From an uncultured Eubacterium sp. (lineage in GTDB: Bacteria; Bacillota; Clostridia; Peptostreptococcales; Anaerovoracaceae), in assembly GCA_937894585.1 (NCBI GenBank), contig CALBGO010000083.1, forward strand, positions 1 to 19,874: a stretch of DNA of 19,874 nt. Reading direction: 5' to 3'. The notes beneath the pieces were generated by a model that saw nothing but the letters and a program-made list of their open reading frames with translations, searched no databases and was not told the DNA's origin. Positions 1 to 7,009 of this stretch are shown here, in pieces. How positions within the stretch are numbered: the stretch's first letter is position 1; each line of letters opens with the position of its first letter. The translations under genes and the position numbers were made by a program.

Positions 1-59
1 TAATTATGACGGCTTCAAGGTCAAATCACAATCCACCCTCTGATTAGGCACTTACCTAT

Positions 60-87
60 ATTATACTCTTTTGCGATAAAAAACCAA
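60..87 (-). promoter_or_regulatory. Probable leftward promoter with dyad over its start
   Basis: Read on the minus strand, TTGGTT (82-87) and a perfect TATAAT (60-65) are separated by 16 bases. Just downstream, at the expected transcription start, lies a short dyad TAGG-N6-CCTA (45-58) that could be an operator. No start codon with an open frame follows before the window edge, so the gene it would serve must begin beyond base 1. This is prediction from sequence only. Confidence 0.4.
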
Positions 88-203
88 TGATTTTCTCCAT
101 AAAAACAGAACCTATGCGGATGCGGTTTGCTGCAACAGCTGCAGCCTTACTCTTCGGCAGGATGACTGCAACAGACAGCCCCGACAGAAGGCTTTGCATA
201 AAG
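88..203. other. Upstream intergenic stretch with no recognised gene
   Basis: No coding frame here looks genuine. A 66-codon rightward frame from 87 has no ribosome binding site and runs straight through the terminator hairpin and the acpP promoter. The only structure I see is a 9-base direct repeat CTGCAACAG at 130-138 and 166-174. Because a strong rightward terminator follows at 204-250, this stretch could be the body of a short untranslated transcript, but I see no clear rightward promoter for one. Confidence 0.3.
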
Positions 204-250
204 AAACGCTTTTTGCTTCTAACTGAAGCGGAAGGCGTTTTTTTCTTTTT
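204..250 (+). terminator. Strong rho-independent terminator-like hairpin
   Basis: Arms 204-219 and 225-240 form a stem of about 16 pairs, including four G-U pairs in RNA, around the loop TAACT. It is followed by an almost pure T-run to 250, so the orientation is rightward. It sits upstream of the acpP promoter and would insulate the fatty-acid operon from upstream transcription, or end a short transcript that starts inside the window. Confidence 0.7.
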
Positions 251-261
251 GAAAAAAACAG

Positions 262-290
262 TTGACAGCCGCCTGCAACTCTGCTAATAT
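262..290 (+). promoter_or_regulatory. Promoter of the fatty-acid synthesis operon
   Basis: There is a perfect -35 TTGACA (262-267), a 17-base spacer and -10 TAATAT (285-290), which fits a housekeeping sigma-A promoter. Transcription would start near 297, leaving a leader of about 75 nt before acpP. A long palindrome begins at the predicted start. Confidence 0.75.
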
Positions 291-297
291 AATTAAA

Positions 298-329
298 GAA
301 TTTTAGTTAAAATATTTTAAGTAAAATTC
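298..329. promoter_or_regulatory. 32-bp palindromic operator candidate before acpP
   Basis: The left half is GAATTTTAGTTAAAAT and the right half is its reverse complement except for one pair (G306 opposite G321), so 15 of 16 pairs match. The centre is between 313 and 314. It covers about +1 to +32 of the transcript predicted from the TTGACA/TAATAT promoter, a classic place for repressor binding. The MarR-family regulator at 10663 is the natural candidate ligand. That link is inference; the palindrome itself is directly visible. Confidence 0.65.
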
Positions 330-371
330 ATGAAATAATTTTAGAGAATAACACGACAAGGAGAAATAAAG

Positions 372-602
372 ATGATTTTTGAAAAAGTAAAAGAAACAAT
401 GGTTAACACACTGGGCTGTGATGAAGCAAAGATTACGGAAAGCGCTTCTATCGCTGACGATCTGGGCATCGATTCTCTGGATGCCGTAGAACTGGTTATG
501 GCGCTGGAAGAAGAATTCGGCATCAAGATTCCCGATGAAGAGCTGGGCAATTTGAAGCTGGTAAGCGACATTACAGCATGTATTGCAAAGTATCAGGCAT
601 AA
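372..602 (+). CDS. acpP: Acyl carrier protein
   Basis: This 76-residue acidic protein carries growing acyl chains in the cytoplasmic type II fatty-acid system. The phosphopantetheine attachment site is Ser35 in the DSL motif (D34-S35-L36), followed by the acidic helix DAVELVMALEEEFG typical of ACP. The length matches the family. The start is fixed by AAGGAG at 358-363, 8 bases upstream. It is the first gene of the operon, directly under the TTGACA/TAATAT promoter and the palindrome, so it should be the most highly expressed member. Its stop codon is immediately followed by the accB start. The identification is very secure. Confidence 0.97.
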   Translation: MIFEKVKETMVNTLGCDEAKITESASIADDLGIDSLDAVELVMALEEEFGIKIPDEELGNLKLVSDITACIAKYQA

Positions 603-1100
603 ATGATGGAACAGAAAGACATCTATGAACTGATTTCCGTTTTTGACGGTTCCTCCCTCACAGAACTGGAAATCGAGAATGCTTCCTTCCGCCTGCATCT
701 TTCCCGCAATCTGCAAGGGGGAGAACCATACAAAGCAGCAGGCGGAGCGGCAGCTGCCGCAGGAACCGTTTCTGCAGAGACTGTGGCTAAGAAGATGGCA
801 GAGACGCCGGAGGCTGAGACTCTGTCTTCAGAAACTGCCGGCGGGAATCAAAGCACAGTTCTTGAAGCGGTAAGAGCGCCGCTGGTCGGCGTATATTATG
901 CCGCACCGTCTCCGGCGGAGGCGCCGTATGTAACGGAAGGACAGAAGGTTGAAAAGGGGCAGGTTCTCTGCCTTCTGGAAGCGATGAAAATGATGAACGA
1001 ACTGAAATCACCGGTTTCGGGGACCATCAGAAAAATCAGAGGGAAAAACGGCGAGCTGGCAGAGTATGACCAGGTGCTGTTTGAGGTTGAGAGATGCTGA
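603..1100 (+). CDS. accB: Biotin carboxyl carrier protein of acetyl-CoA carboxylase
   Basis: This 165-residue protein carries biotin between the carboxylase and carboxyltransferase halves of acetyl-CoA carboxylase. The N-terminal region (1-35) is the conserved BCCP leader. Residues 45-85 are an Ala/Glu-rich flexible linker, and the biotinyl domain covers about 88-165 with the EAMKM motif; Lys129 is the biotin site. The start follows the acpP stop with no gap and has no good ribosome binding site of its own, so translation probably depends on coupling to acpP. The second ATG at 606 is an equally possible start. It overlaps accC by 7 nt. Confidence 0.95.
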   Translation: MMEQKDIYELISVFDGSSLTELEIENASFRLHLSRNLQGGEPYKAAGGAAAAAGTVSAETVAKKMAETPEAETLSSETAGGNQSTVLEAVRAPLVGVYYAAPSPAEAPYVTEGQKVEKGQVLCLLEAMKMMNELKSPVSGTIRKIRGKNGELAEYDQVLFEVERC

Positions 1101-2482
1101 AAAAAGTTTTAATCGCAAACCGCGGCGAGATTGCGGTGCGGATTCTTCGAGAATGTCTGGACTGCGGGATCGAAGCTGTCACAGTGTATTCCACGGAGGA
1201 CAGAAAATCCCTTCACCGTATGATTGCGCCGGAATCAGTCTGTATCGGCGGTCCAAGGGCGTCCGAAAGCTATTTGAATATAGGCAGCATCATTGAAGCT
1301 GCAAAAGCAACAGGCTGTGATGCAGTCCATCCGGGTTTCGGATTTCTTTCGGAAAACAGCGAGTTTGCAGAAGCGTGTGCCGCAGCAGGTCTGAAATTTA
1401 TCGGACCGTCTGCGGAAGTCATTGAACAGATGGGAAACAAAGCCTCTGCCCGCAGACTGATGCAGCAGCACAATGTTCCGGTGGTACCGGGTTCAGACGG
1501 CGCTGTGGAAAATGCAGAAGCGGCAGCAGAGGTGACGGAGCGCATCGGTTATCCCGTTTTGCTTAAGGCGGCCGCCGGCGGAGGCGGAAGAGGAATGCGC
1601 AAGGCGTTCAGCCGGGAAGAGGTCAGAGAAGCTTTCAGTGCTGCCGCAGCCGAAGCGGAAAGCTGTTTCGGCGACGGACAGATGTATGTGGAAAAACTGA
1701 TTGAAAACCCGCGGCACATAGAATTTCAGATTCTGGCGGACAGCAGAGGACAGGTAGTGCACCTTGGGGACCGAGACTGTTCCCTGCAGCGAAGAAATCA
1801 GAAGCTGGCCGAAGAAGCGCCGGCATGGGGTGTGTCCGAACAGCTGCGCGAAAAAATGGGAGAAGCGGCTGTTGCGGCAGCGAAGGCATGCGGCTATGAA
1901 AATGCGGGAACTGTGGAATTTGTCGTAGACCGGGACGACAATTTTTATTTTATAGAAATGAATACCAGAATTCAGGTGGAACACCCGGTGACAGAAATGG
2001 TGACCGGTGTGAATATCGTCAGACAGCAGCTTCGGATTGCGTCGGGACTTTCTCTGGGATTTTCGCAAGACGATATTGCAATAAAAGGCCACGCCATCGA
2101 ATGCAGAATCACAGCGGAAGATGTATACAGAAACTTCACACCGGACCCGGGAACCGCAGAGTTTATTCATTTTCCGGCAGGTGCTGGAATCCGTGTGGAC
2201 AGCGCCCTTTATAACGGGTGCAGAATCAGTCCTTACTATGACTCTATGGTGGCAAAGGTCATCGCCTGCGGTGCGACCAGACTTGAAGCGGTGCGTCGCA
2301 TGCGGCGGGCGCTTGAGGAGATGGTGATTACCGGGGTGAAAACCACCCTGCCGGTACAGCATCTTCTGATGTATCACAGTGATTTTCTCAGAGGCGGCTA
2401 CGATACCGGATTTATAGAAAACCATCTCCATGAACTTCTGGATGTTTATGAAGAGGCAGGAGGCAGAAATGAATCCGTTTAA
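1094..2482 (+). CDS. accC: Acetyl-CoA carboxylase biotin carboxylase subunit
   Basis: This 462-residue ATP-grasp enzyme carboxylates the biotin on AccB using ATP and bicarbonate. The N-terminal domain starts KKVLIANRGEIAVRI. The glycine-rich ATP loop AGGGGRGMR is at 161-169, and the HIEFQIL strand is at about 208-214. The catalytic segment 286-301 contains E288, N290, R292, Q294 and E296, matching the E. coli numbering, and ECRI with R338 follows. It is slightly longer than the usual ~450 residues because the C-terminus runs on to overlap accD by 14 nt. Its start overlaps the end of accB. All key residues I can check are present. Confidence 0.97.
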   Translation: MLKKVLIANRGEIAVRILRECLDCGIEAVTVYSTEDRKSLHRMIAPESVCIGGPRASESYLNIGSIIEAAKATGCDAVHPGFGFLSENSEFAEACAAAGLKFIGPSAEVIEQMGNKASARRLMQQHNVPVVPGSDGAVENAEAAAEVTERIGYPVLLKAAAGGGGRGMRKAFSREEVREAFSAAAAEAESCFGDGQMYVEKLIENPRHIEFQILADSRGQVVHLGDRDCSLQRRNQKLAEEAPAWGVSEQLREKMGEAAVAAAKACGYENAGTVEFVVDRDDNFYFIEMNTRIQVEHPVTEMVTGVNIVRQQLRIASGLSLGFSQDDIAIKGHAIECRITAEDVYRNFTPDPGTAEFIHFPAGAGIRVDSALYNGCRISPYYDSMVAKVIACGATRLEAVRRMRRALEEMVITGVKTTLPVQHLLMYHSDFLRGGYDTGFIENHLHELLDVYEEAGGRNESV

Positions 2483-3311
2483 GCAGAAGAGAAAAATATT
2501 GACAGCGCTGCGCAGTATCAGGGAAGAAGCAGTGGAATGCCCTTCCTGCAGTCAATTTTCATCAAAGGAAGCGCTGGCAGAAAGGCATTATGTGTGTCCG
2601 TTCTGCGGACATCACTACAGAATTTCCGCAAGATACAGACTGAAGATGGTGGCGGATCCCGGAAGCCTTCGTGAAATCTGCGGCTCGGTGAAAAGCGGAA
2701 ATCCGCTGAATTTTCCGGGCTATGACGAAAAACTGGCGCAGCAGAGGGAACAGACCGGTCTAAAAGAGGCGGTCATTGCCGCCACCGGAAAAATCGGAGG
2801 CAGAAAAGCAGTGCTCTGTGCCATGGACAGTCGTTTCATGATGGGCAGTATGGGGACGGCAGTAGGAGAAAAAATTACCAGAGCCTGTGAGTATGCGCTG
2901 AAGAAAAAGCTTCCGCTGATTATTTTCTGCACATCAGGCGGGGCAAGAATGCAGGAGGGAATTCTGTCGCTGTTTCAGATGGCTAAAACCTCAGCCGCAG
3001 TGACACGGCACAGCGAAGCGGGACTTCTGTATATTTCTGTGCTGACCAATCCGACCACCGGCGGCGTGACTGCAAGTTTTGCCAGTCTGGGAGATATTAT
3101 TTTGGCAGAGCCGGATGCGCTGATTGGATTTGCAGGACCGCGGGTTATCGAGCAGACCATCGGGCAGAAGCTGCCGGAAGGCTTTCAGCGTGCTGAATTT
3201 ATGCGGGCGCAGGGGTTTGTGGACTGCATCGTGGAACGCGGGGACATGAGAGACATGCTGATGCAGCTGCTTCGTATGCATGACAGGAGAGGTAAGTTTG
3301 AACAGGAATGA
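2469..3311 (+). CDS. accD: Acetyl-CoA carboxylase carboxyltransferase beta subunit
   Basis: This 280-residue protein, with AccA, transfers the carboxyl group from biotin to acetyl-CoA to give malonyl-CoA. A four-cysteine zinc ribbon is near the N-terminus (C24-x2-C27 and C43-x2-C46). The crotonase-like carboxyltransferase core carries SGGARMQEG (156-164) and TTGGVTASFASLGD (196-209), whose glycines form oxyanion holes. I chose ATG 2469 because AGGAGG at 2458-2463 lies 5 bases upstream. An ATG at 2430 would extend it into accC without a binding site. It overlaps accC by 14 nt and accA by 14 nt. Confidence 0.96.
   Translation: MNPFKQKRKILTALRSIREEAVECPSCSQFSSKEALAERHYVCPFCGHHYRISARYRLKMVADPGSLREICGSVKSGNPLNFPGYDEKLAQQREQTGLKEAVIAATGKIGGRKAVLCAMDSRFMMGSMGTAVGEKITRACEYALKKKLPLIIFCTSGGARMQEGILSLFQMAKTSAAVTRHSEAGLLYISVLTNPTTGGVTASFASLGDIILAEPDALIGFAGPRVIEQTIGQKLPEGFQRAEFMRAQGFVDCIVERGDMRDMLMQLLRMHDRRGKFEQE
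3285..3292 (+). promoter_or_regulatory. Ribosome binding site that points to a TTG start for accA
   Basis: AGGAGAGG lies 5 bases before TTG at 3298 (8 bases if AGGAG alone is counted). The only ATG nearby in frame, at 3280, is upstream of this site and has no purine-rich sequence before it. The placement favours TTG 3298 as the real accA start. Confidence 0.6.
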
Positions 3312-4134
3312 AAAAAACGCGGCTGACAGGGTTCGTCTTGCGAGAGATCCGAAAAGACCCACAGCCGGCGACTATATAGAACAGATTTTTGATGACTTTA
3401 TTCCCATGGCGGGAGACCGAAAGCATGGCGACGACGGCGCGGTGACAGGCGGAATCGCATTTTTTCACGAAAGGCCCGTGACGGTCATCGGTCATCAGAA
3501 GGGAAGAAGTCTTGAAGAGAATATGACCTGCAGATTCGGTATGCCCAATCCGGAAGGTTACCGAAAAGCAGAAAGGCTGATGCGGCAGGCAGAAAAGTTC
3601 GGAAGGCCCGTGATTACGCTGATTGATACGCCGGGAGCATATCCGGGCATGGAGGCGGAAGCAGGCGGGCAGGGCGAAGCCATTGCAAGATGTCTTTCTG
3701 TCATGTCAGAGCTGAAGGTGCCTTCTGTTGCCGTGTGTATCGGAGAAGGCGGAAGCGGCGGTGCTCTTGCCATGGCAGTGTCCGACCGGCTTATTATGCT
3801 GGAAAACAGTATCTTTTCCATTCTTTCACCGGAAGGCTTTGCCAGTATCCTCTGGAAAGATGCGGCAAGATGGGAAGAGGCGGCGGAAGTTATGAAACTG
3901 ACAGCGCAGGACCTATATGAGCTTGGAATCTGTGATGAGGTGATTCCCGAGAAAGAGGGCGCCCATCAGAATGCTGCGGCAGTGTACCGGGCGGTAGAGA
4001 AATCCCTTGCAGCAAATCTTTCCGAGCTTTCACAGCTGAGCCCGCAGGCGCTGCAGAAGGAACGGTACCGCAGGCTCAGAATGATCGGAAAGCAGAAAAG
4101 AAAGGCGGAACAGACAAAAGATGGCAGGCAGTAG
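3298..4134 (+). CDS. accA: Acetyl-CoA carboxylase carboxyltransferase alpha subunit
   Basis: This 278-residue subunit partners AccD and binds carboxybiotin. Recognisable blocks are RVRLARDPKRPTAGDYIEQIF near the N-terminus, VTVIGHQKGR, then the oxyanion-forming stretches TLIDTPGAYPGMEAE and IGEGGSGGALAM, and LSPEGFASILWKD. The C-terminus is a Lys/Arg-rich helix. It is shorter than the ~319-residue E. coli protein because the N-terminal helical extension is reduced, as is common in Bacillota. The start is TTG on the strength of AGGAGAGG upstream; ATG 3280 (284 residues) is the alternative. It overlaps accD and fabH by 14 nt each. Confidence 0.94.
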   Translation: MNRNEKNAADRVRLARDPKRPTAGDYIEQIFDDFIPMAGDRKHGDDGAVTGGIAFFHERPVTVIGHQKGRSLEENMTCRFGMPNPEGYRKAERLMRQAEKFGRPVITLIDTPGAYPGMEAEAGGQGEAIARCLSVMSELKVPSVAVCIGEGGSGGALAMAVSDRLIMLENSIFSILSPEGFASILWKDAARWEEAAEVMKLTAQDLYELGICDEVIPEKEGAHQNAAAVYRAVEKSLAANLSELSQLSPQALQKERYRRLRMIGKQKRKAEQTKDGRQ

Positions 4135-5077
4135 AATCATCGGTCTCGGAAAAGCACAGGGAGACCGCGTTGTGACCAACAGCGATATGGAAAGAATTGT
4201 AGATACGCAGGATGCATGGATTCAGAACAAAACGGGCATCAGATCCAGATATTTTGCGGAAAACAGAACCAATGCAGACATGGCGGCAGAGGCAGCAGAA
4301 GAAGCAATTCATTCAGCCGGCATCGACCGCAGCGAGATTGGGCTGTGCATTGTGTGCACCTTTACGCCGGATGATTTTACACCGGGCGTTTCCTGCAGCG
4401 TATGCGGAACGCTGGGTCTGTCCGAACGGGTGATGGCATTTGACTTAAACGGGGCGTGCGCGGGATTCATCTTCGGATGCAATCTTGCGGACGGGCTTCT
4501 GGCCGGCGGGAAAAACGGAAAGTATGCGCTGATTATCGGCAGTGAAAAAATTTCGCCGCTGATGGATATGACAGACCGGAGCACTTGTGTGCTGTTCGGT
4601 GACGGCGCCGGCGCTGCGGTTCTTGCTTATGATGAAGAAGCGGAATTCAGTTTTTACGGAGGCTGCGTTCCCAATCACGAAGTGCTTTTCTGCGGCAGAA
4701 AGCGCGGCAGAATCGAGATGGCGGGACAGGAAGTGTACCGTTTTGCGGTCAGCAAGGTTCCGGAGTGTATCAGCGCTGTGCTGACACAGATGAACCGCAC
4801 CGAAGCGGATGTGGACTATTTTGTCTGCCATCAGGCGAATGAGCGGATTATCGACGCTGCAGCGCGGAGAATCAGCCGCGACCGGCAGAAATTTTTTAAG
4901 AATTTATATGAGTACGGCAATACATCGGCGGCAAGCATTCCCATTGCGCTGTGTGAAATGAAGGAGCAGGGGCTGCTTTCTTTCCGGCGCAGTCTGGTTT
5001 GCACGGGATTTGGCGCAGGGCTTACTTACGGATGTATGTGGATTGAATCTTGTATCGGACAGATGAGGAGAGAGTGA
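4121..5077 (+). CDS. fabH: Beta-ketoacyl-ACP synthase III
   Basis: This 318-residue condensing enzyme starts fatty-acid synthesis by joining an acyl-CoA primer to malonyl-ACP. The Cys-His-Asn triad is visible: C113 in GACAGF, H237 in CHQANERI and N267 in GNTSAASIP. The N-terminus (RIIGLGKAQGDRVVTNSDME...VDTQDAWI) aligns with the family from ATG 4121. The ribosome binding site is weak, so translation is probably coupled to accA, which it overlaps by 14 nt. It ends TGATG, sharing one base with the fabK start. Primer preference (straight or branched) cannot be judged. Confidence 0.96.
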   Translation: MAGSRIIGLGKAQGDRVVTNSDMERIVDTQDAWIQNKTGIRSRYFAENRTNADMAAEAAEEAIHSAGIDRSEIGLCIVCTFTPDDFTPGVSCSVCGTLGLSERVMAFDLNGACAGFIFGCNLADGLLAGGKNGKYALIIGSEKISPLMDMTDRSTCVLFGDGAGAAVLAYDEEAEFSFYGGCVPNHEVLFCGRKRGRIEMAGQEVYRFAVSKVPECISAVLTQMNRTEADVDYFVCHQANERIIDAAARRISRDRQKFFKNLYEYGNTSAASIPIALCEMKEQGLLSFRRSLVCTGFGAGLTYGCMWIESCIGQMRRE

Positions 5078-5994
5078 TGAAAAAAATCAGTGAGATTCTG
5101 GGAATTGAGTTTCCCGTATTTCAGGGCGGTATGGCCAATATTGCAGACGGCGCCTTTGCAGCGGCTGTGTCGGAAGCCGGCGCCCTCGGTATTATCGGCG
5201 CAGGCGGTATGAACGCAGAGAAGCTGAGAGAAGAAATCCGGATCTGCAAGTCTCTGACAGAAAAACCCTTTGGTGTGAATATTATGCTGATGAATCCGGA
5301 AGCGGATCGGATGGCGGAGATTGCAGCAGAGGAAAAGGTGAAGGTTGTAACCACCGGAGCGGGAAATCCGGGAAAATATATGGAACTGTTTAAGGCTGCG
5401 GGAATCCAGGTATTTCCTGTCGTATCTTCCGTGGCACTGGCAAAGCGTCTTGCAGGGCTTGGCGCAGACGGTCTCATTGCAGAGGGATGCGAAAGCGGGG
5501 GGCATATCGGTGAGCTGACTACCATGACACTGGTACCGCAGGTGTGCGACGCGGTGGATCTTCCGGTTATCGCCGCAGGCGGTATCGCAGGCGGAAGACA
5601 GCTGGCGGCGGCATTTGCCCTTGGCGCGTGCGGTGTGCAGGTGGGAACCTGCCTTCTGGCAAGCTGTGAGTGTCCGGTTCACGAAAATTATAAGTTGGCG
5701 GTGGTAAAGGCGAAAGACAACGATACCATTGTAACCGGAAGAAATGCCGGTGCGCCGGTGCGCTGCCTGAAAAATCCCATGACCCGCGAATATGCGCGTC
5801 TGGAAAAAGAAGGCGCAGACAAGATGGAACTGGAAAAGTTCACCCTCGGTTCCCTTCGCAAAGCGGTAAAAGACGGAGATGTGAAAGCAGGCTCGCTGAT
5901 GGCAGGACAGGTCAGCGGCATGGTTCGCGAGATCCTGCCGGTTCGCACAATTCTTGAGAATATGGTAAAAGAATATGAATGCATTGTTGAGTAA
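5077..5994 (+). CDS. fabK: Enoyl-ACP reductase II (FMN-dependent)
   Basis: This 305-residue TIM-barrel flavoprotein reduces trans-2-enoyl-ACP, the last step of each elongation cycle. FabK hallmarks are FPVFQGGMANIAD (12-24), GVNIMLMNP, ESGGHIGELTTM (139-150, with H143 the likely catalytic histidine), IAAGGIAGGR (165-174) and the C-terminal AGQVSGMV. The start ATG 5077 is preceded by GAGGAGAG at 5065-5072; ATG 5050 would lie inside fabH. No fabI or fabL gene is in the window, so this is the only clear enoyl reductase. It overlaps the next gene, a related flavoprotein, by 20 nt. Confidence 0.95.
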   Translation: MKKISEILGIEFPVFQGGMANIADGAFAAAVSEAGALGIIGAGGMNAEKLREEIRICKSLTEKPFGVNIMLMNPEADRMAEIAAEEKVKVVTTGAGNPGKYMELFKAAGIQVFPVVSSVALAKRLAGLGADGLIAEGCESGGHIGELTTMTLVPQVCDAVDLPVIAAGGIAGGRQLAAAFALGACGVQVGTCLLASCECPVHENYKLAVVKAKDNDTIVTGRNAGAPVRCLKNPMTREYARLEKEGADKMELEKFTLGSLRKAVKDGDVKAGSLMAGQVSGMVREILPVRTILENMVKEYECIVE

Positions 5995-7009
5995 ACTGGA
6001 AGTTCCGGTGATACAGGGCGGTATGGGCATCGGAATTTCCATGGGATCTCTGGCAGGCGCTGTGGCTTCCCGGGGCGGTATGGGTGTGATTTCCACTGCC
6101 AATATCGGATTCAGAGAGCCTGATTTCAGAGAAAATCCCGATGAGGCAAACAGACGGGCGCTGAAGGCGGAAATCCGGAAAGCGCGGGAGCTTTCCGGCG
6201 GAAAAGGTCTGATCGGAATTAACGCCATGTCCGTGACATCCAATTATGAGGATATGGTGAGAACAGCCTGCGAGGAAGGCGTCGATGCAGTGATTTCCGG
6301 CGCGGGACTGCCCCTTTCTCTTCCTGAGACAGTCAAGGATTTTGATGTGATGATTGCGCCGGTTGTGTCCGGCGGCAGAGCGGCAAAGACCATTCTGCAT
6401 ATGTGGGAAAAGAGACATCGGCGCAGCGCAGATTTTATGGTATGCGAGGGCGTATCGGCAGGGGGCCATCTGGGATTTTCACGGGAAGAAGCGGAGCAAG
6501 GCGCGAAAAGCCTTGCAGAGCTGACGGAAGACGTGGTAAGGGAAGCCGGAACGATTCCGGTTTTTGCAGCGGGCGGCGTGTTCACCGCAGAAGATATGAA
6601 GTCGGTAAAAGAAGCAGGCGCATATGGTATGCAGATTGCAACCCGCTTTATAGCCACAGAAGAATGTGATGCGACAGAAAGCTTTAAGAAGATCATTATC
6701 GATGCTGCTTCTGAGGATGTATGTGTATTTACAAGTCCTGTAGGTATGCCGGGACGGGGGCTTCGGACGCCGCTGACAGAAGAGGTGTCTTTGGGCGCGC
6801 GGAAACCGCCAAAAGAGTGTATCGGCTGTATCAGAACCTGCAGACCGTCTGAAACACCATACTGCATCACCGATGCGCTGATCAGCGCTTATTACGGAAA
6901 TTATGAAGAGGGGCTTTTCTTTTGTGACAGCCGTGTGGGAGAAATCAAGGAGATGACTACGGTGGCTGCGCTGATGAAGGAAATTGCTTCAGAATGGAGA
7001 ACAATATGA
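5975..7009 (+). CDS. Nitronate monooxygenase-fold flavoprotein, FabX-like
   Basis: This 344-residue protein belongs to the nitronate monooxygenase / FabK superfamily: PVIQGGMGIGIS at the N-terminus, CEGVSAGGHLGF (157-168, H165 in the catalytic position) and VFAAGGVFT (196-204). It differs from its neighbour fabK by lacking the GGHIGELTTM and AGQVSGMV signatures. It adds a C-terminal block with C282-x2-C285-x3-C289-x7-C297 and a further C317, which looks like an Fe-S cluster site. Helicobacter pylori FabX has this fold, FMN and a 4Fe-4S cluster, and converts decanoyl-ACP to cis-3-decenoyl-ACP. Lying between fabK and fabD, this gene is a candidate unsaturated fatty-acid enzyme; a second enoyl reductase or a nitronate monooxygenase is possible. 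The ATG has no clear ribosome binding site, and an in-frame stop two codons upstream prevents further extension. Confidence 0.85.
   Translation: MNALLSKLEVPVIQGGMGIGISMGSLAGAVASRGGMGVISTANIGFREPDFRENPDEANRRALKAEIRKARELSGGKGLIGINAMSVTSNYEDMVRTACEEGVDAVISGAGLPLSLPETVKDFDVMIAPVVSGGRAAKTILHMWEKRHRRSADFMVCEGVSAGGHLGFSREEAEQGAKSLAELTEDVVREAGTIPVFAAGGVFTAEDMKSVKEAGAYGMQIATRFIATEECDATESFKKIIIDAASEDVCVFTSPVGMPGRGLRTPLTEEVSLGARKPPKECIGCIRTCRPSETPYCITDALISAYYGNYEEGLFFCDSRVGEIKEMTTVAALMKEIASEWRTI

Noticed and set aside
87..287. 66-codon rightward frame before acpP
   Set aside because: No ribosome binding site, and it runs through a terminator hairpin and the acpP promoter; the composition is not protein-like.
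5026..6243. 405-codon leftward frame opposite fabK and the FabX-like gene
   Set aside because: It is antisense to two clear enzymes, and the low-complexity Cys/His-rich product is typical of a shadow frame. The same holds for the 436-codon leftward frame at 15235-16545 inside dnaE and the 312-codon one at 1493-2431 inside accC.
5975..7009. Second gene as a simple fabK duplicate
   Set aside because: It lacks the GGHIGELTTM and AGQVSGMV signatures and carries an extra cysteine-rich C-terminal block, so it is a different subfamily.
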